From the IMG/VR virus record IMGVR_UViG_3300023500_000010, positions 1-41,963 of that record: a stretch of 41,963 nucleotides of DNA; one strand, given 5' to 3'. Below the pieces are notes generated by a model. It searched no databases and was not told the DNA's origin. It saw nothing but the letters and a program-made list of their open reading frames with translations. Shown here one piece after another: positions 23,909-32,909 of the stretch. Position numbers and translations under genes: made by a program. The DNA is from a virus. Every line of letters starts with the position of its first letter. Position 1 is the first letter of the stretch.

Positions 23909-25876
23909 ATGGCCGAAGTAACAACGATTGAAAAAGCACTAGCCACGCATCAAGACATGCTAATTGGTGTAGGTACCACGGCACAAGTGCGCCAAGGTGC
24001 TAATGTGCAGGTAGCTAAGATTGGGCTTAACTGGCTGCTTGCTGATGTAGCGCAGATGGTAGCGTTAAGTGCCGCTTACTCGCATGTAGCTATTGTAGCT
24101 GGTACGTCTGCGCCTGTCGAGTACATTTACGATGCTGCATCCACAGCCGTTGAGGACGGTGTTAATGTTATAACACCAGCACATGGTGTTGGTAACTGGG
24201 TGCTAGTCCCAGCAGCGACCGGTGGAGGCCAAGGGGTCTACCTTCGGGCGACAGTGGCGGATACCGTAGCGGATACCACTATCCCTGTAGGTGCTTTGGT
24301 GCAGACTACGGCTTACGCAGCGGCTTCGGCTACAGCCACTAAAGGGGCTTGTTTGTACGTCAAAGTAGCAGGCCAGATCCCAGCCGCCGATGGTGGCAGG
24401 GTGCTTTACACGGCTGATGGCAACCACTTAGATGCGCAGTTTACGCAGACCCCGACTGTGGCACAGTACGGAGCTATTGGTGACGGGGTGGCCAACGACA
24501 CAGCCGCGATCATAGCAGCTATAGCAGCAGAACCCGAGGTGCATTGTGAGGCAGGTATTTATATATGCACTTCAACGCTGGCAGTGATTGCGAACAAGCG
24601 AATTACAGGGTCAGACGCGACCATCCTTACTTCGGCCTTGTACGGCATTGCAGTTGCAGCTGATGGGTTTCCGGCTGGTGTGCAAGGCTTGACGATTAAG
24701 GCTAACGGTGTACAGGCTAATTCGGTAGGTTTAATCTGCACAGGTTCCGATGTTGTTGTGGCTGATTGCACTATTAGAGGTTTCAGTACCAATCTGTATT
24801 CAAAGGCAGGAGGTGCAGATTATTCTAATGTCACTTGTGGCGATGCAGCTAATGGTGCTGTCGCTAACATAGGTACTAAGGCTGTTGTTGTGGACGGTGC
24901 CGCTGTAGTCTCCTTTAGTAACCTTACTATTGGCGGTGTGTTGGCCGCAGGCAATTTCTTAAACCCTAGGCACCCAGCCGAAACAGCTATTAGTTTTACC
25001 GGCTTAACCAGTGTGTCCCATATCACAATCACAGATTCAGATCTGACGGACTTAAACGGTACGGCTACTACCACATTCGAGTACCTAGCCGGTACCGACA
25101 ACCGCGCCTCCGTAAACGTGTCTAACACCCTCATCCCTGTTAGTGGGGCAACGTGGGATACACCTACGGCTGGCAATGTGAACCCCTCCATGCGCTTTGA
25201 TGCTTGTACGTTTGTGGGGGCGGAGCTGGACGTGCTTACCACCAGTGGGCGAACAGGTGTGGTAGCTGGCTTGTTCGACTTCTACAATTGCATATTTAAG
25301 GGCCCTTACGCTGTGACTTTCACATTGTGGTCGGGGTCGGCTGTAGGTTGCCAGTTCCTTAGTGGCGGCGCACCCGTACTTATCAACACGGCGGCAACCA
25401 CCAGCGGCCATATTACGGGCTGCCACTTCAACACAGATCTATACATCGCAGGCACGACAACAGGTGCGCTAACAATCGCAGCTAACCGTTTCCAAGGCGC
25501 ACACAGAGTAATCATGGCCGCGCCAACCACTAGCGCAACCGTGGTAGGTAACACCAGTGATACTAACACATCTAACCAGCTATCACAAGCGCGTATAAGC
25601 GAGAACTACCTTAGCGTAGGTGAGGGTATCGCCAACACTACGTTGACCTTCGAGGGTACCGCCTCCGCTACAGGTACCGCAACTGTCGTCCACGGCGTAT
25701 CGCAGGTGCAGGCCAAGATATTAGCTACTGCTGTCTACTCCAGTCTAAGTGGCGTATTCGCTGTGGGTGTTGTGGGCGCGATAACAGACGCAAACATAGC
25801 TTGTTCTGGGTTAGTAGCTAACGGACTATACCGGCTCACGCTACAAATTTCTAATGAGGTATTGGCAGGGTGGTAA
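23909..25876 (+). CDS. tailspike with pectate-lyase beta-helix (probable depolymerase)
   Basis: Product of 655 residues. The N-terminal 170 residues form a head-binding-like region with the loop ITPAHGVGNWVLVP. The segment VAQYGAIGDGVANDTAA (184-200) is the entry signature of pectate-lyase-like right-handed beta-helix proteins. Following strands repeat at about 20-25 residues (LTIKANGVQ, DCTIRGF) up to about 570. A short beta C-terminus may trimerise. Role: binds and probably cleaves a surface polysaccharide. Catalytic residues cannot be identified by eye. Last large gene of the late block. Confidence 0.8.
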   Translation: MAEVTTIEKALATHQDMLIGVGTTAQVRQGANVQVAKIGLNWLLADVAQMVALSAAYSHVAIVAGTSAPVEYIYDAASTAVEDGVNVITPAHGVGNWVLVPAATGGGQGVYLRATVADTVADTTIPVGALVQTTAYAAASATATKGACLYVKVAGQIPAADGGRVLYTADGNHLDAQFTQTPTVAQYGAIGDGVANDTAAIIAAIAAEPEVHCEAGIYICTSTLAVIANKRITGSDATILTSALYGIAVAADGFPAGVQGLTIKANGVQANSVGLICTGSDVVVADCTIRGFSTNLYSKAGGADYSNVTCGDAANGAVANIGTKAVVVDGAAVVSFSNLTIGGVLAAGNFLNPRHPAETAISFTGLTSVSHITITDSDLTDLNGTATTTFEYLAGTDNRASVNVSNTLIPVSGATWDTPTAGNVNPSMRFDACTFVGAELDVLTTSGRTGVVAGLFDFYNCIFKGPYAVTFTLWSGSAVGCQFLSGGAPVLINTAATTSGHITGCHFNTDLYIAGTTTGALTIAANRFQGAHRVIMAAPTTSATVVGNTSDTNTSNQLSQARISENYLSVGEGIANTTLTFEGTASATGTATVVHGVSQVQAKILATAVYSSLSGVFAVGVVGAITDANIACSGLVANGLYRLTLQISNEVLAGW

Positions 25877-25878
25877 GG

Positions 25879-26205
25879 ATGAGTAAACAAGACGAGAGGA
25901 TTTTCGAATTGGAACTGCGACGAAAGTATGACGGTGCGGCGATGGACAATCTAAAAAAATCAATCGACAACACAGGAAAAGATATAGCAGACCTTAAGCA
26001 ATCCCTACACACGTTGGCGCGTGACCTTGAGGAACACCACAAAGATCAACTGGACACAAAGAAATTGCTGTCAGACGTTATCAACCCAGCAGTTAAGGAT
26101 CTAGCGAGGCTTAAAACTAAGGGGACTGGCTTTGTGTTAGGGCTAACGCTGGCTGGAATTGGCAGTGGTGCTAGTGCCACTGCCTTGTTGAAGTTAATGG
26201 GCTAA
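25879..26205 (+). CDS. coiled-coil protein with C-terminal membrane helix (XhlA-like)
   Basis: Product of 108 residues. Residues 2-75 are a charged coiled coil (DERIFELELRRKYDG, then DLKQSLHTLARDLEEHHKD), and about 84-105 a Gly/Ala-rich membrane helix (GFVLGLTLAGIGSGASA). This layout matches XhlA-type proteins associated with lysis or with tail attachment to the membrane. The start at 25879 gives AGGG eight bases upstream; a GTG at 25870 is an alternative. It is tail-to-tail with the VRR-NUC gene and overlaps it by 12 bases, so no separate terminator exists between the late and replication blocks. Confidence 0.55.
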   Translation: MSKQDERIFELELRRKYDGAAMDNLKKSIDNTGKDIADLKQSLHTLARDLEEHHKDQLDTKKLLSDVINPAVKDLARLKTKGTGFVLGLTLAGIGSGASATALLKLMG

Positions 26206-26478
26206 GGTAGCCATTTGCCGCTTGAAGTGGGCGTACCCATGCGCCACAAGGGACAAACCTTTGTTCTTGGCTACTTTAGCTAAGAACACTTTCTGCAAGC
26301 CGCTTGAAACGCCCCCAACTTCTTTCTTCATCTCCACGGCTAAGAACCGGCCATCAGGTGTACAAGCCACCAAGTCGGCTACACCAGCTTTACTGGCAGC
26401 AACTACCCGTACAACCACATAACCTCGTGCCTCCAACCAGCGCACCACGGCGGTCTGTTCCTCTGTCTCCGTCTTCAT
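26194..26478 (-). CDS. VRR-NUC type nuclease
   Basis: Product of 94 residues, the normal size of phage VRR-NUC proteins. Motif: Glu in the first helix (TEEQTAVVRWLEARGY), then GVADLV (Asp 35) and FLAVEMKK (Glu 49, Lys 51), the PD-(D/E)XK core, and a Gln-rich helix SGLQKVFLAKV. Family members are often Holliday-junction or structure-specific nucleases. It ends the leftward replication operon and its ATG overlaps the ligase stop (ATGA), so a role in recombination or replication-intermediate processing is plausible. Confidence 0.85.
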   Translation of the reverse strand: MKTETEEQTAVVRWLEARGYVVVRVVAASKAGVADLVACTPDGRFLAVEMKKEVGGVSSGLQKVFLAKVAKNKGLSLVAHGYAHFKRQMATLAH

Positions 26479-27716
26479 TTATCATCCCGAAAGCATTTAA
26501 ATCGTGGCAGAAACAGGCTAGATCTACCTGTCACCTTATCGCAAGTGACTGTATTGTATAGTACCTCAACGGTACGGCCTCTAAAATAGCTGGGTGGCTT
26601 CGCTCTAAGTTCCTCCGTCAAACCAGAGACAGCGACAGAAACGTAAGTGTCGTTATCGACAAAGCCAGAGCAGACCAACGCACCAATCATACCAGCATAC
26701 TTACCTGTACCCTCGGTGCAGCCTAGACAGTTTAGATCCGCTGATACCGTCTCTTTCATTTTAGCCCAATCACCTGTTCGCTTGAACGAATACAGGTGCT
26801 TAGGCTGTTTCAGGATCAGCCCTTCCATACCTCTGTCGATGTGTGCAGCATACACTCGGTTGATGTCTGCGACCGTATAGCAGGTGGTGACGGTACTTAA
26901 CTGTACCGCGTTGTGGTTTATCTGTTCGACCACCTTAGCTGCTGCCCTACGGCGGGTAAGGTACTCTAAGGAGCAGCTACCAAGCTGCCAAGCTGCCAGT
27001 GGCAGGTGGTCGAACACTTTAAACACCAACCCAGCACCTTCGGTATCGGCGTTACCGTGTAAAGCTTTTGTGACGATCCCTGACACAGTTGTACGATCAG
27101 ATGTAGACCCTTCAGCCATTACCAGCTCTCCATCCACTACACACGGAGCTATCTGTGTCTCGAACAAATCAGAGATAGCAGGCAGAAATACCTGTTTACC
27201 GTTACGGGTAAACATCTTAACACCCAGAGTATTTACAACCACAATCAGCCGCACTCCGTCATACTTTGTTTCAGCGCAGACAGGCAGCTTTATTTTAGCT
27301 AAGGGAACTACTTTAGCTAACTGCACGTCGAATGTAGGGATAGGTGCTGGTAAGCCTATCGCGCACCACGCGGCGTTAATACCTTTGGTACCTAGCCCGA
27401 TGCGTAAATCTTTACGGATGATAAACGCAAGCAGCGGGTTTCTTTCGATACCGCTAGCTACTGCTTTGGCAGCAGCACCACCGCTAAGTCTGCGCTGCGC
27501 TAGGTCAATGAGCAGGTTGTGGTCTTCGGGACTTAGGCAGGTACAGCCGTCAAACGTGTCTAGTGCCTCCGGCTTGACCCCATACACATAGTCCTTACCG
27601 TATGTGTAGTGCATGATGTCAGTCATAGCGGAAGCGGCATCAGCCGTCAGCAGCTTTTTCTTAGCTGCTCCTTTAGCTTGTTGCAACGAGGTAAGTAATT
27701 TAGCTAGTGATCTCAT
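26475..27716 (-). CDS. ATP-dependent DNA ligase
   Basis: Product of 413 residues. The nucleotidyl-transferase motifs are visible: motif I ETKYDGVR with adenylated Lys 151, motif III DGELV (195-199), motif IV EGLILK (298-303) and motif V WAKMK (317-321). A C-terminal OB-like region follows (about 325-413). Known reaction: seals nicks in DNA using ATP. It overlaps the helicase stop and the VRR-NUC start by four bases each, so these are translated as one operon. The N-terminal ~120 residues are an extra helical DNA-binding region. Confidence 0.93.
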   Translation of the reverse strand: MRSLAKLLTSLQQAKGAAKKKLLTADAASAMTDIMHYTYGKDYVYGVKPEALDTFDGCTCLSPEDHNLLIDLAQRRLSGGAAAKAVASGIERNPLLAFIIRKDLRIGLGTKGINAAWCAIGLPAPIPTFDVQLAKVVPLAKIKLPVCAETKYDGVRLIVVVNTLGVKMFTRNGKQVFLPAISDLFETQIAPCVVDGELVMAEGSTSDRTTVSGIVTKALHGNADTEGAGLVFKVFDHLPLAAWQLGSCSLEYLTRRRAAAKVVEQINHNAVQLSTVTTCYTVADINRVYAAHIDRGMEGLILKQPKHLYSFKRTGDWAKMKETVSADLNCLGCTEGTGKYAGMIGALVCSGFVDNDTYVSVAVSGLTEELRAKPPSYFRGRTVEVLYNTVTCDKVTGRSSLFLPRFKCFRDDK

Positions 27717-29011
27717 AGTATATGCTCCTCAAACGTCGAATCTACGAAGTTTCTTTTGTTGGTACTTACAGTGGTGTAAACCTGCTCTGACACAGCACCT
27801 CTGGTGAGTAGATAGTGGACATTGATTGCCTTATCTCTATCGAACCCTGCTTGTCTAGCCCTCCGCTGGACATACTTTGCAGTAGACCAGTCCATACTGT
27901 AGACTATGCAGGTATCAATATGACTAAGTTCTACGCCTTCGGCATAAGCCGTGCCTTGTAATATCTGCGCGTACTTGAAGTGGCTTTTAAGCTTAAGCAA
28001 CTCTGCCTTGTACTGATAGAAGATTACCATTTGTTCAGTGTCACCCCAAGTGCGCTTAATATACTCGACCTTCTCGGTGTTGTCTAACACTAAATACGCT
28101 ACTGTTAGCATAGCCTCGTCTACAGTGCTTGTCTCAACGTGGCAGTGCTGCACATTACCTAGTGCGGAATCAATAGCACCTTGTGCTATGTTGCCCCCAA
28201 TGAATGACCACTTCATTACGCCACCTTCCAGCATGTGCAACGTGGCTCTGAGTTTCATAGAGCTGTCAGCTAAAAATGACTCCTCTAACGGTTCGGCCTC
28301 TAGCAGCTTGTCCCGCATGAGCCTGTTATACCGCTCCCGTGTATCAGCAGCTAACTCTACGAAGTGTACCGTGTCGTTAGGCTCATGGGGAAAGCCTAAG
28401 CTAGCCCTTGTGCGTGTGACAAATAGGTGATCTACACCTACCCTGCAAGCGTCATCCTGCATCTCTGTGTACACATTCAGCGTCTTACCATGCACCTGTA
28501 TTGTCTTTGGTTTGCCGTAAGCACGGAACCAAGCGTAGAACGTGCTGAACTTCCGCCACGGGGAGAACGAACTTACCTGTAGCTGGTGGAACAGTTGGTG
28601 ATACCCTTGTGCGTGAGGTGTGGCTGAAACGTAAATCAAAGGCAACTTAGTTGCCAGCACCCTAACTGCCTTCTGGGTTTTAGAAGGCTTCGGCATTGCT
28701 GTAAGGTAGGCATGAGCTTCGTCTAATATGATTAGATCCGGCTTCTGTGCCACCTTGTGCAACATCTGGTATGTTGTCACCTCATAGTTTTTGTTGTGGG
28801 CAAAGGCAGCTAAGGTCTCCTCCCAGCCTACCACTGCTTTACGCTTTGTCAGCACTAAAACATTAGCTATATTTTTGCACCGCTCCGCTATGATGATGGC
28901 AGTTATAGTCTTACCCACCCGCTCTTGGGCGGATAGGTAGGTGAGGCCGTACTTGCTCAGGATGTCAAACCCCTGATCGGCCATATCGAGTTGGTAATCT
29001 CTAGCTTCCAT
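27713..29011 (-). CDS. SF2 (SNF2/DEAH-type) DNA helicase
   Basis: Product of 432 residues. Motif I is QERVGKT (29-35), an unusual form of the usual GxGKT; motif II is DEAH (97-100); motif III is SATPH (129-133); motif VI is QRRARQAG near residue 390. This is the compact phage SNF2/DEAH pattern, expected to translocate on DNA. The start at 29011 is chosen because it overlaps the upstream stop as ATGA and has AGGGG eight bases upstream; the GTG at 29020 is less likely. Next to a Cas4-like nuclease and a ligase, it probably serves recombination-dependent replication or DNA repair. Confidence 0.82.
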   Translation of the reverse strand: MEARDYQLDMADQGFDILSKYGLTYLSAQERVGKTITAIIIAERCKNIANVLVLTKRKAVVGWEETLAAFAHNKNYEVTTYQMLHKVAQKPDLIILDEAHAYLTAMPKPSKTQKAVRVLATKLPLIYVSATPHAQGYHQLFHQLQVSSFSPWRKFSTFYAWFRAYGKPKTIQVHGKTLNVYTEMQDDACRVGVDHLFVTRTRASLGFPHEPNDTVHFVELAADTRERYNRLMRDKLLEAEPLEESFLADSSMKLRATLHMLEGGVMKWSFIGGNIAQGAIDSALGNVQHCHVETSTVDEAMLTVAYLVLDNTEKVEYIKRTWGDTEQMVIFYQYKAELLKLKSHFKYAQILQGTAYAEGVELSHIDTCIVYSMDWSTAKYVQRRARQAGFDRDKAINVHYLLTRGAVSEQVYTTVSTNKRNFVDSTFEEHIL

Positions 29012-29835
29012 CAATCCCACCCCTTACGGAAACCGCACTCTTTATAGAAAGCACAGTATTTCTCACTGCACAGGTAATGCTTAGGGTTGCCGCTGAATAC
29101 CAGCTTTGGGTCTAAGCCCTCAAACACAGCATTTGCTCTGGCGATTAGGCTCTTTAACGTGACTTTCGTAAACGCCATGCGCTCGTCGGCTCTGGTTGGG
29201 TCAAGCTCAAGGATCATACCGTCAACGCCGGTCTTTCTAAGCACAACTCCGTGGATTAGGTTTTGTTTGACCGTAACCCCGTTAGCCTCAACCAGCATTT
29301 TGTAGGTGGTCTGCTGTAAATCGTAGTTACCTAATACCGGTTTACGCTGTGATGTCTTAACGTCCGCAATCACAGCACCCGCACGGTAATCCAGTGTACC
29401 GCTGATCGCTTTAATGACAGGGCTATTAGGAACGCGGACTGTGTAGCGCACCTCCACATCATCGGGGATCGTGGCGTATGGCGCGATGTCCTCTAGGTAG
29501 GAGGCTACACCAGCCTCTACTTCCCGCTGCGCCCCTCCAACAGACTCAAAATCTTCTAGCACCACACCTTCGGCTGCTTTGGTGTACTCTATTTGAGCAG
29601 CACCTACATATTCAGCTAAACCCGTCCCTACCTCCCGCGTCTGTTGCGCCTCTTTCCACAGTCGCTCAACACCTGCATGGATGGCCGTACCGATGGCCGC
29701 ACGGTTGGAGGGGATCGAATTGCGCCCTAGCATGTAGGTGTTAAACCACTGCCACCCGCAACTTAGGGAGTTGGCGATAGAGCTAGGGCGAATAATCATA
29801 TTCTCGTTAATCTGATAGTCCACCAACTTATTCAT
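29011..29835 (-). CDS. Cas4/RecB-like PD-(D/E)XK nuclease with Fe-S cysteines
   Basis: Product of 274 residues. Motifs: GTAIHAGVE (49-57), SGTLDYRAG with Asp 149, and ADVKTSQ with Asp 158 and Lys 160, then a Gln-helix. Four cysteines fit an iron-sulfur cluster: C26 and C256, C261, C267 in the C-terminal LCSEKYCAFYKEC. Cas4 and related RecB-family exonucleases resect DNA ends. There is no CRISPR array here, so a replication or recombination role is likelier. The gene overlaps the kinase gene by eight bases and the helicase start as ATGA. Confidence 0.86.
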   Translation of the reverse strand: MNKLVDYQINENMIIRPSSIANSLSCGWQWFNTYMLGRNSIPSNRAAIGTAIHAGVERLWKEAQQTREVGTGLAEYVGAAQIEYTKAAEGVVLEDFESVGGAQREVEAGVASYLEDIAPYATIPDDVEVRYTVRVPNSPVIKAISGTLDYRAGAVIADVKTSQRKPVLGNYDLQQTTYKMLVEANGVTVKQNLIHGVVLRKTGVDGMILELDPTRADERMAFTKVTLKSLIARANAVFEGLDPKLVFSGNPKHYLCSEKYCAFYKECGFRKGWD

Positions 29836-30385
29836 TAGCAGTCACCATAAGCTCTACCGCCTCTTTCAGTGAGTCCAGCGAGGCTCTTGTGTAGTCAAAC
29901 GTCAGGAATGCAGGTTGCGAACCCATAATAGGGTTCTCGATAGCCTGTAAGTGCAGGTTAAGATCCTTGTACGCCTCATAGAGTGCCGCTTTATGTCGCT
30001 GCACTTGCTGTACATGCGCCTCGGTATCATGTGCTTTAACGATGTGTGTAGACATATCAAGCACCAAAGACTTAGGTGGCATACACATTACCAGCACAAT
30101 GTTATTAGTTACGAGAAGCGACTCAACTAATACAGCAGATCGGTGTAGCTCGGTCTCGTCTAAACCGTTCAGCACACACTCATAGATAGGGTGTGATATT
30201 AGGCGTGTCCGGTCAAGCACAACAGCCTGACCTAGCATACCCAGTTGGTCGGCGTATACATCGCGGGTATGCGCAACAGCCGCCCCTCCGTGCTGGTATT
30301 TGTAACCTAGGTGTTCTGCCACTGCTTTAGCTGCTGTGGTTTTGCCACTGTTGTCGCAGCCTTCAAAAATTACTAACGTACTCAT
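29828..30385 (-). CDS. thymidylate/deoxynucleotide kinase-like
   Basis: Product of 185 residues. Walker A at the N-terminus is FEGCDNSGKTTAAKAV (7-22), typical of P-loop dNMP kinases; an Asp-Arg pair in VVLDRTRL (about 57-64) matches the thymidylate kinase DR(Y/H) motif. It should phosphorylate dNMPs, which fits ThyX and dUTPase in the same genome. The start at 30385 follows GGAG with a six-base gap. An N-terminal extension to 30472 is rejected because it overlaps the polymerase end and has no ribosome-binding site. Confidence 0.75.
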   Translation of the reverse strand: MSTLVIFEGCDNSGKTTAAKAVAEHLGYKYQHGGAAVAHTRDVYADQLGMLGQAVVLDRTRLISHPIYECVLNGLDETELHRSAVLVESLLVTNNIVLVMCMPPKSLVLDMSTHIVKAHDTEAHVQQVQRHKAALYEAYKDLNLHLQAIENPIMGSQPAFLTFDYTRASLDSLKEAVELMVTANE

Positions 30386-30398
30386 ATTATTCTCCGTG

Positions 30399-32105
30399 TT
30401 ACTCAAATGTGATCTGTTGGTCGAACTGCCCGTTCTCGATGTCGCCCCAATTAGTGCCGATGAACACATCAACAGGCATCGGTAGGTCAGTGACTTTGGC
30501 GTTACTGATTACCTGAAACCACGCTTTCTGCATACACTCCCCTATAATAGTAGCCGCCTGTACTGCTTGGTCTCTAGGTACGACCGCTATATAGGAGTCA
30601 TGGATAAAATTAGCTATGTTGTCCGTGATACCTGCCTTGTTCATGTAGTGCAGGGCTAACTTAGCTACCTCTGCGCCGGAGCCTTGGTTCTCGATGTTTA
30701 GCTGGTCGGTCATGCGGTCGCCCATATATTCGCGGCCTAGCAGGGTGCTACCCAGTCTTTTAGCTCTAAAATCGCGGATTCCTTGCTGTTGCCAAGCCGT
30801 CACACCGCTGTATAGGTGGTGCCATTTACGTTTATTGTTACGCAGCTCTGCCTCTGGTACAACCAAACCGGCTTGCTTAAGCAGGATAGCCCCTAACATC
30901 CCAGCCCCACCGCCATACAGTAGGTTAAAGTTGCAACCTTTAGCGATTGTGCGGGATCTGCTTGTGCGTTCCGCACCTCTACTAACTACAGACTCGTCCG
31001 TTACTGCGTGGATGTCCTCGTTGACGCGGTACGCAGCCACCATCTTTGGGTCGCCTGTGATGGCTGCGATACAGCGCAGCTCTAGCTGGCTGTAATCACT
31101 GTAGATCAACACCATACCGCTTTCAGCAGATACCCCGAACAAGCCTTTCAGTGCGCGGGGTATCTGCTGTAAATTATCCTCCTTACAAGAGAACCGTCCC
31201 GACCGCGTGGAGGGGCTGAACACACCGTGGATGCGTCCGTCTACCGTGTTGCGTGAGTATTTCTTAGCTGTGCTGATCTGCTTGGCCACCTGCTTGTACC
31301 GAATAATATCCGCCACCATATCGTTACCTTCGGCAGCCAAACCAGCCAAGAAAAGGCCGTCAGATTGGTCAGTGCCAAGCAACTCACGCACTTGCTTGTA
31401 GCTATTAGGGTTTAAACCCTCCGGTAGACGGGCTTTAAGCGAGGCCACTTCAACATCAGCTACTTTAATAAAGGCGGTGGCTTTCTCTGTGTCGAAAGGC
31501 ATTCCCACAAGCTGCATTTTCAAGGCCGCTTGTAGGGATAACATATCTAGCTTGTACGCTACTGTATCAACGTGGCTTTTAACACCCTCGTAGACCTCTG
31601 GCATATAATAGACATCGGTCGCGGCGTACACTAACTGCTCGTCTGACAGGCTCGCTGTCCATTTACTCTTCTGTAGCGTCTTTTTATCTAAGCCTTGTGC
31701 AGTGTACGGGTCATCCCCTAAGACGTAGGCCATAACTTTGTCTAGGCTGTATGCACCTAGCCGTGGTAGCGCAAGGCGCGATAGATAGAACGTGTCGTCA
31801 AACTTACTAACGTCTAACGTCACGCCACTTTGACGCTGAATCGTGGAAACCTCGTAACTTGCGTTGTGGCACACTACGCGGGTTTGTTCGCACACACGCG
31901 CCAGCATTGCCGCCAGTGCTTCGGCGTTAGGCTTTAACACCATACGGACAACGGGATGGCCTTCTTGGTAGAATTGAGCCAGCATTATGGCACCGTAGAA
32001 CCCATCGGTCTCTACATCAAAATATACCAACTTGGCGGGGTTGAGCGAGGCTTCGATATTATCGAGTGTACCAATAATATAAGGGGTGGTCTTAATTACA
32101 GACAT
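30399..32105 (-). CDS. family A DNA polymerase with 3'-5' exonuclease
   Basis: Product of 568 residues. Exonuclease: DVETDG (D30, E32), NASYE (81-85) and YAATD (D164). Polymerase: motif A SDYSQLELR (D337), motif B RTIAKGCNFNLLYGG (K389, F393, Y397), motif C FIHDSY (D503). Motif C is HDS rather than the usual HDE; motif B has Asn after the Phe where Gly is common. The start at 32105 is set by GAAGGA nine bases upstream; the upstream extension is rejected. Replicative polymerase of the phage, 3' of the SSB gene and a small hairpin. Confidence 0.95.
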   Translation of the reverse strand: MSVIKTTPYIIGTLDNIEASLNPAKLVYFDVETDGFYGAIMLAQFYQEGHPVVRMVLKPNAEALAAMLARVCEQTRVVCHNASYEVSTIQRQSGVTLDVSKFDDTFYLSRLALPRLGAYSLDKVMAYVLGDDPYTAQGLDKKTLQKSKWTASLSDEQLVYAATDVYYMPEVYEGVKSHVDTVAYKLDMLSLQAALKMQLVGMPFDTEKATAFIKVADVEVASLKARLPEGLNPNSYKQVRELLGTDQSDGLFLAGLAAEGNDMVADIIRYKQVAKQISTAKKYSRNTVDGRIHGVFSPSTRSGRFSCKEDNLQQIPRALKGLFGVSAESGMVLIYSDYSQLELRCIAAITGDPKMVAAYRVNEDIHAVTDESVVSRGAERTSRSRTIAKGCNFNLLYGGGAGMLGAILLKQAGLVVPEAELRNNKRKWHHLYSGVTAWQQQGIRDFRAKRLGSTLLGREYMGDRMTDQLNIENQGSGAEVAKLALHYMNKAGITDNIANFIHDSYIAVVPRDQAVQAATIIGECMQKAWFQVISNAKVTDLPMPVDVFIGTNWGDIENGQFDQQITFE

Positions 32106-32131
32106 AGTATTTAATCCTTCGAGTAGTTTAA

Positions 32132-32162
32132 AGACTGCCCACACATTGCGTATAGGCAGTCT
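32132..32162 (-). terminator. hairpin between SSB and polymerase genes
   Basis: Inverted repeat AGACTGCC/GGCAGTCT with a 15-base loop, followed on the minus strand by TTTAAAC. The T-run is short, so this is likely a partial attenuator that gives more SSB than polymerase transcript. Confidence 0.5.
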
Positions 32163-32168
32163 ATCGTG

Positions 32169-32855
32169 TTACAGGTCTACGGTAGGTGCTGATCCGTGGC
32201 CATCATCAGCGGGTAGTGCTGGCTCCGGCTTACCGCTAGTAGGTTCTTCCACCAACTCTGGCTCTATGCCCTCAAAATCACCTTCGGCCTCTGCCAGCGC
32301 AGAAGGTGCCTCAACTTGTGATGCGGCATAAGGTTTAAACTTAGCCAGTTGAATGCCTTTTAGGTAGAGACTTACACCACAGTTCGCTACTGCTTTGGTT
32401 TTGTCGTCGTAAATTGTGTAAACTTTCAGGGTACCTAGCAATAAGCCTCGGCTCCCGTTACCAATCTGCTGTGCGCCTAAACTTACTTTAGCTCCCTTAG
32501 CGTTGAATACTGCTACAGCTTGGATCTCGCCCTTGGCGTTGAATTTGCGTGTTGTAGAACTGAACTGCGTGTACTCGGTATCCTCGTACACTGGGTCGCC
32601 GTTCTCGTCCTCCTCGTCCGTTTTCAACCGTTTAGTGCGGAAGGGGAGCTTAGGGTTCTTCGCGCCTTGCGCTTTATTCTCCTTCCACTCGTGACGAATG
32701 GCGGCAATCAGCTCCTTACATTCGGGGCTGTCGGTCAGTAGCTCTAAGGTAGCTTTAAACTTGACTGCACTGTTGAGGTAAGAAGCCCCATCGGTGATGT
32801 CAACCCAAGCAAGATCGCCAATAGGAGTTTTAATATCTGTGCCGTATTTAGCCAT
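32169..32855 (-). CDS. single-stranded DNA-binding protein (gp2.5-like)
   Basis: Product of 228 residues. A mixed OB-fold-like body (LAWVDIT, a strand KVYTIYDDK) is followed by a long acidic C-terminus rich in Glu/Pro and ending VDL, the usual partner-binding tail of phage SSBs. It would coat single-stranded DNA during replication and recombination. A promoter at 32910-32937 and a 16-bp palindrome lie just upstream, suggesting separate regulation. The start at 32855 is the first ATG of a well-formed N-terminus; the ribosome-binding site is weak. Confidence 0.62.
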   Translation of the reverse strand: MAKYGTDIKTPIGDLAWVDITDGASYLNSAVKFKATLELLTDSPECKELIAAIRHEWKENKAQGAKNPKLPFRTKRLKTDEEDENGDPVYEDTEYTQFSSTTRKFNAKGEIQAVAVFNAKGAKVSLGAQQIGNGSRGLLLGTLKVYTIYDDKTKAVANCGVSLYLKGIQLAKFKPYAASQVEAPSALAEAEGDFEGIEPELVEEPTSGKPEPALPADDGHGSAPTVDL

Positions 32856-32885
32856 AATATGTGTAGCCTTTTGTAGTTGAGTTAG

Positions 32886-32901
32886 CACCTTAGCTAAGGT
32901 G
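32886..32901. promoter_or_regulatory. 16-bp perfect palindrome, likely operator
   Basis: CACCTTAGCTAAGGTG at 32886-32901 is a perfect 16-bp palindrome with the TTAGCTAA core seen on the arms. It lies just downstream of the predicted start of the SSB transcript and so could block or modulate it. Confidence 0.65.
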
Positions 32902-32909
32902 TGTGTCGA

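Noticed and set aside
26884-27591. 235-residue plus-strand frame
   Set aside because: Antisense to the DNA ligase, which has all its motifs; low-complexity shadow composition.
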